DNA of 64,000 nt from Streptomyces sp. YPW6 (GTDB taxonomy: Bacteria; Actinomycetota; Actinomycetes; Streptomycetales; Streptomycetaceae), in the NCBI RefSeq assembly GCF_018866325.1, contig NZ_CP076457.1:3879001-3943000 (forward strand), given 5' to 3'. This document shows, in pieces, positions 1 to 8,191 of this stretch (position 1 is its first letter; the number at the start of each line of letters is the position of its first letter). A program made the position numbers and the translations under genes. The notes under the pieces were generated by a model. The model was given only the letters and a program-made list of their open reading frames with translations. It was not told the origin of the DNA and ran no database searches.

Positions 1-1
1 G

Positions 2-124
2 GCCCAGGCGGGCGCGGACGAGGAGGTCCTGACCGTCGAGCTGGACCCGGAGAAGGTGCGCGCGACCCGGGAGCAGTTCCCGGCCCTGAAGGACCGCCGA
101 CTGGGGCTCACGTCCCCGCTCTGA
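2..124 (+). CDS. Carbon-nitrogen hydrolase family protein, C-terminal fragment
   Basis: This is the 40-codon tail of a gene that begins left of the window and ends in TGA at 122-124. The readable residues include EEVLTVELDPEKV and a Phe-Pro-x-Leu-x-Asp-Arg-Arg stretch. That combination is typical of the last strand and tail of nitrilase-superfamily (carbon-nitrogen hydrolase) enzymes. The catalytic Glu-Lys-Cys residues would lie upstream and cannot be checked. The family assignment rests on this tail alone and is therefore tentative. Confidence 0.55.
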   Translation, partial: AQAGADEEVLTVELDPEKVRATREQFPALKDRRLGLTSPL

Positions 125-197
125 GGGCCGTGCGACGGCGTTCCGGGGGCACCCGTGCGGATCGGGGCCGCAAGGCGCCCTGTGTACCGTGACCGCC

Positions 198-596
198 ATG
201 GCTGAACAGGGCAGTGCCGAATCGACGTTGCTCCGTGGCACGGCGGTCTTCGCCGCCTCGACCACGGTGCTCCTCTACCTTCTCGGCCTGCTCCTGGCCG
301 GTTTCGCGGTCAGCGAGGTCGGGTCGGGGGCGGACTCGACGCCCATGCACCAGTGCCGGTACGCGTCCGGCCTGCCGGAGGGGGCCCGGGTGGAGACGCA
401 CGAGGTGCGGTTCATCCCGGTGAACGTTCTGTGCCGCACCGCCGACGGCCGGCTGTTCACCAGCGGGGTCGTCCCGTCCTGGCTCAACCCGGCCCTCGCT
501 GTCTCCTTCGCGGCCACCGTCGCCCTCACGGCGGCGGCCTTCGTCCAGGCGGACCGGCGGGCGGCCGCGCGACAGGCGGGCCGCGTCGCGCCCTGA
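198..596 (+). CDS. Small two-TM membrane protein, function unknown
   Basis: The gene encodes 132 residues if ATG at 198 is used; an in-frame GTG lies at 189. Two hydrophobic segments are visible, at about residues 17-40 and 100-118, separated by a polar loop of about 60 residues with two cysteines. The loop probably lies outside the membrane. A -10-like TACCGT (185-190) ends 7 nt before the ATG and no Shine-Dalgarno sequence is visible, so a leaderless transcript is plausible. I do not recognise the family. The gene is convergent with the LURP-one-like gene, and a parS site lies between their 3' ends. Confidence 0.6.
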   Translation: MAEQGSAESTLLRGTAVFAASTTVLLYLLGLLLAGFAVSEVGSGADSTPMHQCRYASGLPEGARVETHEVRFIPVNVLCRTADGRLFTSGVVPSWLNPALAVSFAATVALTAAAFVQADRRAAARQAGRVAP

Positions 597-620
597 CCGT
601 CCCCGCCCGGCGGGCCCCAC

Positions 621-634
621 GTTTCACGTGAAAC
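621..634. other. parS chromosome-segregation site 1
   Basis: A perfect 14-bp palindrome, GTTTCACGTGAAAC, matches the Streptomyces parS consensus bound by ParB. It lies in the 65-bp gap between two convergent genes, so ParB could load without crossing a promoter. Two further perfect copies occur at 14673 and 24077. In Streptomyces, parS sites cluster around oriC, which places this window near the origin. Confidence 0.93.
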
Positions 635-661
635 AGCGGACCGTCGTGTCCGGGAGCGCGG

Positions 662-1153
662 TCAGTCCCCGTTCTCCTTGTCCGCCAGGACGATCACGCA
701 CATCGCCACGGCGATGAGCAGCGCGGTGTCGGCGTCGTCCCGGACGATGTCGATGCCGTACGTGTCCCGCAGGGTGAGCCAGCGGCGTGAGATCTGGGCC
801 AGCAGTTCGCCGTCGTACTCGATGGCGAACTCGCGGTCCAGGATCTTGCCGCTGACGTCCAGCTCCGTACCGTCGACCAGCGTCACCCGGTAGTGGTTGC
901 GGAGCAGCGACAGCCGCTTGCGCTTGACCTTGGCCAGCTCCTCGCCGCCGCGCTCGATGAGCATCGTGTCCCGCAGGCTGACCAGCTTCTGCCGCAGCTC
1001 GACCAGGACCCGGCCGTCGGCGTCCTTCAGCTCGAAGGTGTCGCGCAGCCGCATCGCTTTGCCGTCGACCAGGAAGACCTTCCGGCCCCCGTCGTCCTCG
1101 ATCCAGTAGTCGTCGCCGATGGCGAACATCCGCTCACGCACGAGAAGTCTCAT
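662..1153 (-). CDS. LURP-one-related (tubby-like fold) protein
   Basis: The gene encodes 163 residues from ATG at 1153. The sequence alternates short beta strands with repeated LRDT motifs (AMRLRDTFEL, LVSLRDTMLI, WLTLRDTYGI). That is the pattern of LURP-one-related proteins, a bacterial and plant relative of the tubby/scramblase beta-barrel with a C-terminal hydrophobic helix. The last helix here, AVAMCVIVLA at about residues 146-155, fits. Bacterial members have no established biochemical role. The start is divergent from the NHL gene by 64 bp, so the promoters share that gap. An in-frame extension up to 1441 runs into the neighbouring gene and was rejected. Confidence 0.85.
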   Translation of the reverse strand: MRLLVRERMFAIGDDYWIEDDGGRKVFLVDGKAMRLRDTFELKDADGRVLVELRQKLVSLRDTMLIERGGEELAKVKRKRLSLLRNHYRVTLVDGTELDVSGKILDREFAIEYDGELLAQISRRWLTLRDTYGIDIVRDDADTALLIAVAMCVIVLADKENGD

Positions 1154-1217
1154 GGAGCACAGGTTCCCCCGGGGCCCGGCGGAATGCGCGCAGGCCGGGA
1201 CGGTGTTGACTGGTGAC

Positions 1218-3035
1218 ATGGCAACACGTGCACGCGTCCGCGCCCCCGAACTCATCGGCAAGGGCGGCTGGCTCAATACAGGCGACCAGCAGTACACCCT
1301 CGCTGACCTGCGAGGACGTATCGTCATTCTCGACTTCTGGACGTTCTGCTGTGTGAACTGTCTGCATGTCCTGGACGAGCTGCGCGAGCTGGAGGAGAAG
1401 CACCGCGACACCGTGGTGATCATCGGCGTCCACTCGCCCAAGTTCGTCCACGAGGCCGAGCACCAGGCCGTCGTCGACGCCGTCGAGCGCTACGAGGTCC
1501 ACCACCCCGTCCTCGACGACCCCGAGCTGGCCACCTGGAAGCAGTACGCGGTCCGCGCCTGGCCGACACTCGTCGTGATCGACCCCGAGGGCTATGTCGT
1601 CGCCCAGCACGCCGGCGAGGGCCACGCGCACGCCATCGAGAAGCTCGTCGAGGAGCTGGAGGCCGAGCACGGGGCCAAGGGCACGCTGCGCCGCGGCGAC
1701 GGCCCCTACGTCGCGCCCGAGCCCGTCGCCACGCATCTGCGCTTCCCCGGCAAGGCGCTGCTCCTGCCGGACGGCGGCTTCCTGGTCTCCGACACCACCC
1801 GGCACCGCCTGGTCGAGCTGGACGCCGACGGTGAGACCGTGCGACGCCACTTCGGCACGGGCGAACGCGGGTTGAGCGACGGCGGCCCGGACGAGGCCCG
1901 GTTCAGCGAACCGCAGGGGCTCGCCGTGCTCCCGGACGGCCGCATCGCCGTCGCGGACACCGTCAACCACGCGATCCGCGCCCTGGACCTCACGACCGGG
2001 GCGACCAGCACCCTCGCCGGGACCGGCCGCCAGTGGTGGCAGGGCACCCCGACCAGCGGCCCGGCGCGCGAGGTGGACCTCTCCTCGCCGTGGGACCTCG
2101 CCTGGTTCGGCGACCGGCTGTGGATCGCCATGGCGGGCGTGCACCAGCTGTGGACGTACGACCCGGAGGGCGGGACCGTGGGCGTGGCCGCCGGGACCAC
2201 CAACGAGGGCCTGGTCGACGGGCCGGCCGCCGAGGCCTGGTTCGCCCAGCCGTCCGGGCTCGCCGTGTCCGCCGACGGGGAGCGGCTCTGGGTCGCCGAC
2301 TCGGAGACCTCCGCGCTGCGCTGGGTCGACCGCGACGAGCACGTCCACACCGCCGTCGGCACCGGCCTCTTCGACTTCGGCCACCGGGACGGGGCGGCCG
2401 GCCAGGCGCTCCTCCAGCACCCGATCGGCGTGACCGCGCTGCCCGACGGGTCCGTCGCCATCAGCGACACGTACAACCATGCCCTGCGCCGGTACGACCC
2501 GGCGTCCGGCGAGGTCACCACGCTGGCCACCGATGTCCGCGAGCCCAGCGACGCGGTGCTGGCCGACGGCGACCTCGTCGTCGTCGAGTCCGCCCGCCAC
2601 CGGCTGACCCGCCTCCGGCTGCCCGAGGAGGCCGTCCGGGTCGCGGATCAGGCGCACCGCACCCAGCGGGCCGCCACCGAGATCGCCCCGGGCACCCTCC
2701 GCCTCGACGTGGTCTTCCAGGCGCCCGCGGGGCAGAAGCTGGACACCCGCTACGGGCCCTCGACCCGGCTCCTGGTCTCCGCCACCCCGCCCGAGCTGCT
2801 GGCGGACGGCTCCGGCGCGGGATCGGACCTCGGGCGCGACCTGGTCCTCGCGGACGGGGCCACCGAGGGCGTCCTGCACGTCTCCGCCATGGCGGCGTCC
2901 TGCGACGACGACCCGGCCAACGAGTACCCGGCCTGCCATGTGCACCAGCAGGACTGGGGGGTGCCGGTCCGCGTCACGGCGGAAGGCACAGCCCGGCTGG
3001 CACTGGTGCTCGCCGGGATGGACGAACAGGCCTGA
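1218..3035 (+). CDS. Thioredoxin-fold plus NHL-repeat protein (NHLRC2-like)
   Basis: The gene encodes 605 residues from ATG at 1218, followed by ATRARVRAPEL. Residues 20-165 form a thioredoxin-like domain whose redox site reads C44-C45-V46-N47-C48. This is the CCxxC version typical of the NHLRC2 family rather than plain CxxC. Residues 180-490 contain repeated blocks such as GLAVLPDGRIAVADTVNH and GVTALPDGSVAISDTYNH, the signature of NHL beta-propeller blades. A C-terminal beta-rich domain of about 110 residues follows. No signal peptide is visible, so it is probably cytosolic. Human NHLRC2 shares the layout, but the bacterial substrate is unknown. An in-frame ATG at 1119 would overlap the divergent gene and is less likely. 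Confidence 0.9.
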   Translation: MATRARVRAPELIGKGGWLNTGDQQYTLADLRGRIVILDFWTFCCVNCLHVLDELRELEEKHRDTVVIIGVHSPKFVHEAEHQAVVDAVERYEVHHPVLDDPELATWKQYAVRAWPTLVVIDPEGYVVAQHAGEGHAHAIEKLVEELEAEHGAKGTLRRGDGPYVAPEPVATHLRFPGKALLLPDGGFLVSDTTRHRLVELDADGETVRRHFGTGERGLSDGGPDEARFSEPQGLAVLPDGRIAVADTVNHAIRALDLTTGATSTLAGTGRQWWQGTPTSGPAREVDLSSPWDLAWFGDRLWIAMAGVHQLWTYDPEGGTVGVAAGTTNEGLVDGPAAEAWFAQPSGLAVSADGERLWVADSETSALRWVDRDEHVHTAVGTGLFDFGHRDGAAGQALLQHPIGVTALPDGSVAISDTYNHALRRYDPASGEVTTLATDVREPSDAVLADGDLVVVESARHRLTRLRLPEEAVRVADQAHRTQRAATEIAPGTLRLDVVFQAPAGQKLDTRYGPSTRLLVSATPPELLADGSGAGSDLGRDLVLADGATEGVLHVSAMAASCDDDPANEYPACHVHQQDWGVPVRVTAEGTARLALVLAGMDEQA

Positions 3036-3044
3036 CACGCCGGA

Positions 3045-3072
3045 CGGGTCGCCCCGAGCGAGGGGCGACCCG
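3045..3072. terminator. Bidirectional hairpin between convergent genes
   Basis: A perfect 11-bp stem (CGGGTCGCCCC at 3045-3055 with GGGGCGACCCG at 3062-3072) encloses a 6-nt loop. It sits between the stops of the NHL gene (+) and the DUF6458-like gene (-). It lacks a long U tract, as is usual in Streptomyces, and could serve both strands. Confidence 0.8.
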
Positions 3073-3084
3073 CAGCGCGAGCTG

Positions 3085-3306
3085 TCAGTGGTAGTGCTGC
3101 TGGTCGTCCTGGACGACGGTCGTGCTGGGCGGTACGACCATCCGGCGGCGCCGCGCGATGCTCATGTAGACGAAGACCCCGACGAGGCCGACGAGCATCA
3201 TGATCCAGCCGACCAGGTCGAGATTGACGGTGTCCACCTTCCAGTCGGTGGCGAACGCCAGGATCGCGCCCGCCCCGATCAGGAGAATGCATCCTCCGAG
3301 TCCCAT
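3085..3306 (-). CDS. Small two-TM protein, DUF6458-like
   Basis: The gene encodes 73 residues from ATG at 3306. It contains two membrane helices, MGLGGCILLIGAGAILAFAT (1-20) and a segment at about 32-50. An Arg-rich stop-transfer patch (ARRRR, 51-55) and a polar, His-tailed C-terminus follow. The Gly-rich first helix, the short WKVDTVNLD link between helices and the overall size match the small DUF6458 membrane family of Streptomyces and relatives. The function is unknown. The upstream region contains GGAGGCGGAATTC directly before the ATG, a strong ribosome site. Confidence 0.8.
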   Translation of the reverse strand: MGLGGCILLIGAGAILAFATDWKVDTVNLDLVGWIMMLVGLVGVFVYMSIARRRRMVVPPSTTVVQDDQQHYH

Positions 3307-3409
3307 GAATTCCGCCTCCTCGACTGCCCGGTGAGTCCGGGCCGGTGTACGAGGCGCGTACCCGGCCCGGCAACAAGCATGTGTGCGAGGTCGGTTGTGG
3401 CGGTGACCG

Positions 3410-4708
3410 TCAGCCCGCCAGGAACGCCGCCAGCGCGTTGGCCAGCAGATACGGGTCGTCCGCGCCGCACAGTTCACGGGCGCTGTGCATCGAGAGGATC
3501 GCCACGCCGATGTCCACGGTCTGGATGCCGTGCCGGGCCGCGGTGATCGGGCCGATGGTGGTGCCGCAGGGCATCGCGTTGTTGGACACGAAGCTCTGCC
3601 ACGGCACGCCCGCCTTCTCGCAGGCCGCGGCGAACACCGCGCGGCCGCTGCCGTCGGTGGCGTACCGCATGTTGACGTTGACCTTGAGGATCGGCCCGCC
3701 GTTGGCGACCGGGTGGTGCGTCGGGTCGTGCCGCTCCGCGTAGTTGGGGTGCACGGCGTGACCGGTGTCGGAGGACAGGCAGACGGTCCCGGCGAAGGCA
3801 CGGGCGCGGTCCTCGTACGTGCCGCCGCGCGCGAAGACCGAGCGCTCCAGCACCGAGCCCAGCAGCGGCCCGTCGGCACCGGTGTCGGACTGCGAGCCGT
3901 TCTCCTCGTGGTCGAAGGCGGCGAGCACCGGGATGTACGGGATGTCGGCGTCGCTCTGCCCGGAGACCGCTGCCAGGGCGGCGGTCGCGGCGTGCACCGA
4001 GAGGAGGTTGTCCATCCGGGGCCCGGCCACCAGCTCCCGGTCCCGGCCCAGGTAGGACGGCGGTTCGATGGCGTGCGGCATCAGGTCCCAGCCGGTGACG
4101 TCCGCCGCGTCGACCCCCGCCTCCTCCGCGACGAAGCGGATCAGGTCGCCTTCCTCCACATCGCCGAGTCCCCAGATCGGCTGCATGTGCTTCTGGCGGT
4201 CGAGCTTGAGCCCCTCGGTGTTGGCCGACCGGTCCAGGTGGACGGCCAGCTGCGGCACCCGCAGCAGCGCCCGGTCGATGTTGACCAGCCGGTGGGTGCC
4301 GTCGCGCAGCGAGATCCGCCCGGCCAGGCCGAGGTCCCGGTCGAGCCAGGTGTTGAGCAGGGTGCCGCCGTAGACCTCGACGGCGATCTGGCGCCAGCCG
4401 TGCGCCCCGGTGTCGGGCAGCGGCTTCACCCGGAGGTTCGGGGAGTCGGTGTGCGCGCCCGCGATGCGGAACGGGGTGTGCGCCTGCGCGCCCTCCGGCA
4501 CGTACCAGGCGACGATCGCTCCGCCGCGCAGCACGTACTTCCCGCCCGCCGAGCCGTCCCAGGCCGCGGTCTCCTCGACCTGCCGGAAGCCGGCCTCCTC
4601 CAGCCGGGCGGCGGCGTTGGCCACGGCGTGGTACGGGGACGGGCTGGCCGCCAGGAAGGTCATCAGGTCATCGGTGTGCGCACGGTCGAACCGGAGAGGG
4701 GAACTCAT
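3410..4708 (-). CDS. M18 family metalloaminopeptidase
   Basis: The gene encodes 432 residues from ATG at 4708; a GTG three codons upstream is an alternative. Family landmarks appear in order: GAHTDSPNLRVKPLPD (first metal His/Asp), DHEENGSQSDTGADG (Glu/Asp metal and general-base region), LSSDTGHAVHPNYAERHDP, and VAILSMHSARELCG near the C-terminus (last metal His). These define the two-zinc M18 (aspartyl aminopeptidase/ApeB-like) peptidases that release N-terminal residues from peptides in the cytosol. The length is normal for the family and all metal-binding motifs are intact. It lies about 100 nt downstream of the DUF6458-like gene on the same strand and appears separately expressed. Confidence 0.93.
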   Translation of the reverse strand: MSSPLRFDRAHTDDLMTFLAASPSPYHAVANAAARLEEAGFRQVEETAAWDGSAGGKYVLRGGAIVAWYVPEGAQAHTPFRIAGAHTDSPNLRVKPLPDTGAHGWRQIAVEVYGGTLLNTWLDRDLGLAGRISLRDGTHRLVNIDRALLRVPQLAVHLDRSANTEGLKLDRQKHMQPIWGLGDVEEGDLIRFVAEEAGVDAADVTGWDLMPHAIEPPSYLGRDRELVAGPRMDNLLSVHAATAALAAVSGQSDADIPYIPVLAAFDHEENGSQSDTGADGPLLGSVLERSVFARGGTYEDRARAFAGTVCLSSDTGHAVHPNYAERHDPTHHPVANGGPILKVNVNMRYATDGSGRAVFAAACEKAGVPWQSFVSNNAMPCGTTIGPITAARHGIQTVDIGVAILSMHSARELCGADDPYLLANALAAFLAG

Positions 4709-4782
4709 GTTCTTCACTGTAACGAGGACCCGGGGTCCGGTATCCGGTGACCGCGCGATCCGTGGACCGGTGCGGCCGTCGC

Positions 4783-5394
4783 CTACAGCTCGTCGATCGC
4801 GGTCAGGTCGATGTCGATGTCGTACGGGGCGGAGAGCTTGAGCCGGTCGTGGTGGACGCCGGTGGAGACGTAGGTCTTGTTGACCGGGTCGAGCTCGTAG
4901 GTGATGACCATGGGGCGGTCGTTCTCGCCGGTCATCTCGACCAGCCAGAAGTGCTGGATGCCCGCCGCCGCGTACTTGTGCGGCTTGGTGTCCCGGTCGC
5001 GGTCCTCGGAGTCGGGGGAGACGACCTCTACGGCGAGGAGGACGTCCGATGCCTGGTAGCGGGTGGTGCGCTGGTCTCCGTCCGCGGTGGCGGTCACCAC
5101 GAGCAGATCGGGCTCCGGGGCGTTGCGCTTGCCGAGGACGACCGCCATCTCCCGGCGTACGCGCAGATGGCCGGGCACATGGACGCGCAGGCCCTGCTCC
5201 AGCAGATACATCGCCAGCGTGTGAAACTCTTGCTGCGGAGTTACGAAAACCAGGCTCCCGTCGATCAGCTCGGTGTGCGGCGGGAGGTCAAGCGTGAAGA
5301 ATGCGTCCACGGTGTAGCCGTCCGCAGGCGGGACCGGCCACTTGGAGCCGTCCGACTGACGGTGCAGCGATTCGGGCAGTGCCTCGGCGGTCAT
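4783..5394 (-). CDS. Uma2-family (DUF820) PD-(D/E)xK nuclease-fold protein
   Basis: The gene encodes 203 residues. The start at 5394 is preceded by GGGAGGAACC, a clear ribosome site. Motifs include ELIDGSLVFVTPQQEFHTLA near residue 40, then a PEPDLLVV strand (PD motif) and LLAVEVVSPDSEDRDRDTKPHKYAAAGI (the ExVSP...K..Y signature). These define the Uma2/DUF820 family, a restriction-endonuclease-like fold that is very abundant in Streptomyces. Its members act mostly in unknown contexts. The presumptive catalytic Asp, Glu and Lys are all present. No methyltransferase or other restriction partner lies nearby, so it is not part of a recognisable defence system here. Confidence 0.88.
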   Translation of the reverse strand: MTAEALPESLHRQSDGSKWPVPPADGYTVDAFFTLDLPPHTELIDGSLVFVTPQQEFHTLAMYLLEQGLRVHVPGHLRVRREMAVVLGKRNAPEPDLLVVTATADGDQRTTRYQASDVLLAVEVVSPDSEDRDRDTKPHKYAAAGIQHFWLVEMTGENDRPMVITYELDPVNKTYVSTGVHHDRLKLSAPYDIDIDLTAIDEL

Positions 5395-5451
5395 GGTTCC
5401 TCCCATGGACGGGATTCTGGGCCGTGCACTCAGCGTACCCAGCTGATACGA

Positions 5452-5490
5452 CAGCGCCGCCACCCGAAAGAATTCCGGGTGGCGGCGCTG
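5452..5490 (-). terminator. Strong hairpin terminator after acyl-CoA dehydrogenase
   Basis: A perfect 15-bp stem (5452-5466 with 5476-5490, arm CAGCGCCGCCACCCG) encloses a 9-nt A-rich loop. It begins 30 nt beyond the stop of the acyl-CoA dehydrogenase gene on the minus strand. It also isolates the downstream Uma2 gene from read-through. Confidence 0.88.
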
Positions 5491-5519
5491 GCTGACCCAC
5501 GGGCCGGGCGAGCGAGTTC

Positions 5520-7346
5520 CTAGAACGCGGCCTCGTCCAGCTCCATCAGCGAGTTGTCGATGGACTCGGCGAGCGCGCGCTCGGTCGAGACGCCCGGCAG
5601 GACGTTCGCGGCGAAGAACTTCGCGGCGGCGATCTTGCCCTGGTAGAACGCGGTGTCCTTGGCGGAGGCGGTCGGCAGCTTCTCGGCCGCCACGGCCGCG
5701 CCCTTGAGCAGCAGGTAGCCGACGACGACATCGCCGGAGGCCATCAGCAGGCGGGTCGTGTTGAGGCCGACCTTGTAGATGTTCTTGACGTCCTCGCCGG
5801 TCGCGGTGAGGTCGGTGATCATCGTGCCGACGATCGCCTCCAGGTCCACGGCGGCCTTGGCGAGCGAGTCCAGCGCGGGGGCCAGCTCCTCGTTGCCCTG
5901 GGCGCCCGCGAGGAACTTCTTGATCTCCTCGGAGAGCGTGTTGAGCGAGGCGCCCTGGTCGCGGACGATCTTCCGGAAGAAGAAGTCCTGGCCCTGGATC
6001 GCGGTGGTGCCCTCGTACAGCGTGTCGATCTTGGCGTCCCGGATGTACTGCTCGACCGGGTACTCCTGGAGGTAGCCGGAGCCGCCGAAGGTCTGGAGCG
6101 ACTGCGCGAGCTGCTCGTAGGACTTCTCGGAGCCGTAGCCCTTCACGATCGGCAGCAGCAGGTCGTTGAGGCCGTTCAGCGCCTTGGCGTCCTCGCCCGC
6201 GGCCTCCTGCTCCTGGATCGCGTCCTGGACGGTGGCGGTGTACAGCACGAGGGAGCGCATGCCCTCGGCGTACGCCTTCTGCGTCATGAGCGAGCGGCGC
6301 ACGTCGGGGTGGTGCGTGATGGTGACCTTGGGCGCCGTCTTGTCCATGAAGTTCGCCAGGTCCGGACCCTGGACGCGCTCCTTGGCGTACTCCAGGGCGT
6401 TCAGGTAGCCCGTGGAGAGGGTGGCGATGGCCTTCGTGCCGACCATCATGCGGGCGAACTCGATGATGCGGAACATCTGGCGGATGCCGTCGTGCTTGTC
6501 GCCGATCAGCCAGCCCTTGGCGGGGTGCTGGTCGCCGAACGTCATCTCGCAGGTGTTGGACGCCTTGAGGCCCATCTTGTGCTCGACGTTCGTCGCGTAC
6601 ACGCCGTTGCGCTCGCCCAGCTCGCCGGTCGTCCAGTCGAAGTGGAACTTCGGGACCATGAAGAGCGAGAGGCCCTTGGTGCCGGGTCCGGCGCCCTCGG
6701 GGCGGGCCAGCACGTAGTGGATGATGTTCTCGGACATGTCGTGCTCGCCCGAGGTGATGAAGCGCTTCACACCCTCGATGTGCCAGGAGCCGTCCTCCTG
6801 CTGCACGGCCTTCGTCCGGCCGGCGCCGACGTCCGAGCCGGCGTCCGGCTCGGTCAGCACCATCGTCGAGCCCCACTGCTTCTCGACGGCGATCTCCGCG
6901 ATCTTCTTCTGCTCCTCGTTGCCCTCCTCGAAGAGGATGCCGGCGAAGGCCGGGCCGGAGGAGTACATCCACACGGCCGGGTTCGAGCCGAGCAGCAGCT
7001 CCGCGTAGCCCCAGATCAGGGAGCGGGGAGAGGTGGTGCCGCCGATCTCCTCGGGCAGGCCCAGACGCCAGTACTCCGAGTCCATGAAGGCCTGGTACGA
7101 CTTCTTGAAGCTCGCCGGGACCGGAGCGGTCTTGGTCTCCGGGTCGAAGACCGGCGGGTTGCGGTCGGCGTCGGCGAAGGAGTCGGCGAGCTCGTTCTCC
7201 GCGAGGCGGGCGATCTCTTCCAGGATGCTCTTCGCGGTGTCGACGTCCATCTCACCGAACGGACCGGTGCCGTACACCTTGTCGCGCCCGAGAACCTCGA
7301 ACAGGTTGAACTCGATGTCGCGGAGATTCGACTTGTAGTGCCCCAT
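5520..7346 (-). CDS. Acyl-CoA dehydrogenase (long FadE-type)
   Basis: The gene encodes 608 residues, the long acyl-CoA dehydrogenase class with an extra C-terminal domain. The usual order is seen: an N-terminal helical domain, then MVLTEPDAGSDVGAGRT (FAD/substrate-binding beta domain, about residues 162-178), GVKRFITSGEHD, and IEFARMMVGTKAIATLSTGY. The site DTLYEGTTAIQGQD follows with the expected catalytic base Glu445. The enzyme should catalyse the first FAD-dependent step of fatty-acid beta-oxidation and pass electrons to ETF. A -10-like TAGCAT reads on the minus strand at 7454-7449. The neighbouring pirin gene is notable because pirin has been reported to modulate an acyl-CoA dehydrogenase in Streptomyces ambofaciens. 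Confidence 0.93.
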   Translation of the reverse strand: MGHYKSNLRDIEFNLFEVLGRDKVYGTGPFGEMDVDTAKSILEEIARLAENELADSFADADRNPPVFDPETKTAPVPASFKKSYQAFMDSEYWRLGLPEEIGGTTSPRSLIWGYAELLLGSNPAVWMYSSGPAFAGILFEEGNEEQKKIAEIAVEKQWGSTMVLTEPDAGSDVGAGRTKAVQQEDGSWHIEGVKRFITSGEHDMSENIIHYVLARPEGAGPGTKGLSLFMVPKFHFDWTTGELGERNGVYATNVEHKMGLKASNTCEMTFGDQHPAKGWLIGDKHDGIRQMFRIIEFARMMVGTKAIATLSTGYLNALEYAKERVQGPDLANFMDKTAPKVTITHHPDVRRSLMTQKAYAEGMRSLVLYTATVQDAIQEQEAAGEDAKALNGLNDLLLPIVKGYGSEKSYEQLAQSLQTFGGSGYLQEYPVEQYIRDAKIDTLYEGTTAIQGQDFFFRKIVRDQGASLNTLSEEIKKFLAGAQGNEELAPALDSLAKAAVDLEAIVGTMITDLTATGEDVKNIYKVGLNTTRLLMASGDVVVGYLLLKGAAVAAEKLPTASAKDTAFYQGKIAAAKFFAANVLPGVSTERALAESIDNSLMELDEAAF

Positions 7347-7514
7347 GGGAAGGCTCCGTAATCCATAGCAGTGGCGCCACAGCGCCCCGGGGAGTGATGC
7401 GGGTCGGGCGACAGGCAGGCGCAGCTCTATCAGCTGACCTCTCCGATGATGCTACCCGTCAGTAATAAGGCGCAACCCCTCAAGCCGTAGATGTGTCCGA
7501 TTACTCTTTGCGGC

Positions 7515-7982
7515 ATGTACGGCTACGACCAGAACCCTGGTGCTCAGCAGCAGATGGGGCAGATGGGCCAGATGGGTCAGATGGGCGGCGGCTACGGGGA
7601 GCAGCCGCTGTATCCCGAACCGTCGCCGCCCTCCCTGGCCGACGCGGTCCGGGCCTTCACCACCGGCTCCCTCTCCGCCGAGGACTTCCAGCAGATCTTC
7701 GCGACGTCGAAGGTCTACTGCCCGCGTGGCGACAACCCCGGCTTCCTGGCGCTGCACAACACGCAGCAGCCGGTGATCCCGATGTTCACCACGCTCAAGG
7801 AGCTGCGGCGGTACGCGGGCAAGGAGTCGAAGTACTTCGTGATCACCGGGGCCGAGGTGATCGATCTGCTGCCGACGGGGTACGGCTTCGTCCTGGACAT
7901 GGAGGGTGAGCACCGGATGGTCTTCGACGCCAAGGCCGTGGAGCAGATGGTCGACTTCGCGATGCGTCGTATGTACGGGTAG
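7515..7982 (+). CDS. SseB family protein
   Basis: The gene encodes 155 residues from ATG at 7515. After a Met-Gly-Gln tandem (three copies of GQM at about residues 14-24), the rest matches the SseB N-terminal fold. It includes FQQIFATSKVYCPRG, VIPMFTTLKELRRYAGKES and a C-terminal DAKAVEQMVDFAMRRMYG. SseB-domain proteins were first named from a type III secretion enhancer, but in actinomycetes they are cytosolic and of unknown role. A TACTCT -10-like element (7502-7507) ends 7 nt before the ATG and no ribosome site is visible. A leaderless transcript is therefore likely. Confidence 0.87.
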   Translation: MYGYDQNPGAQQQMGQMGQMGQMGGGYGEQPLYPEPSPPSLADAVRAFTTGSLSAEDFQQIFATSKVYCPRGDNPGFLALHNTQQPVIPMFTTLKELRRYAGKESKYFVITGAEVIDLLPTGYGFVLDMEGEHRMVFDAKAVEQMVDFAMRRMYG

Positions 7983-8029
7983 GGAGTCTCTGTCCGCACG
8001 TCTTTGACCTGCGGTTTCTTCTGTCGGAT

Positions 8030-8060
8030 GAGGGTCCGCGCCGGGATGGCGCGGGCCCTC
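8030..8060 (+). terminator. Hairpin terminator after SseB gene
   Basis: A 13-bp stem with one G-U pair (8030-8042 with 8048-8060) encloses a 5-nt loop. It lies about 47 nt past the sseB-like stop. Confidence 0.75.
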
Positions 8061-8140
8061 GTGCCGTTGCTGCGGGGGCTGGAGGTGCGGGGTGCGCGCC
8101 GTGGTCGGTCCGGCGGGAATGCGGGACGCCTTGCTGGATG

Positions 8141-8160
8141 TTCATCATTCAACTAAATTG
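8141..8160 (+). promoter_or_regulatory. Candidate operator shared with LLM gene
   Basis: The 20-mer TTCATCATTCAACTAAATTG lies 31 nt upstream of the pirin ATG in otherwise GC-rich DNA. It matches 17 of 20 positions of a site upstream of the LLM oxidoreductase gene (minus strand of 37169-37188). The core TCAAnnnnnTTGA is an inverted repeat, typical of MarR/TetR-type operators. The regulator is unknown. Confidence 0.5.
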
Positions 8161-8191
8161 ATTCCAGAACACTCGCCCGGAGGTGGCTCCC

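Noticed and set aside
1134..3038. 634-codon minus-strand open frame opposite the NHL protein
   Set aside because: The plus strand has thioredoxin and NHL motifs; the reverse is low-complexity Gly/Arg/Val.
4783..5394. Uma2 nuclease-fold protein considered as a restriction or defence component
   Set aside because: No methyltransferase, helicase or toxin-antitoxin partner adjoins it; the family is abundant and mostly solitary in Streptomyces.
7449..7470. TACCCGTCAGTA upstream of the acyl-CoA dehydrogenase considered as a fatty-acid regulator operator
   Set aside because: The half-sites are only 3 bp and the match to any known operator is from uncertain memory.
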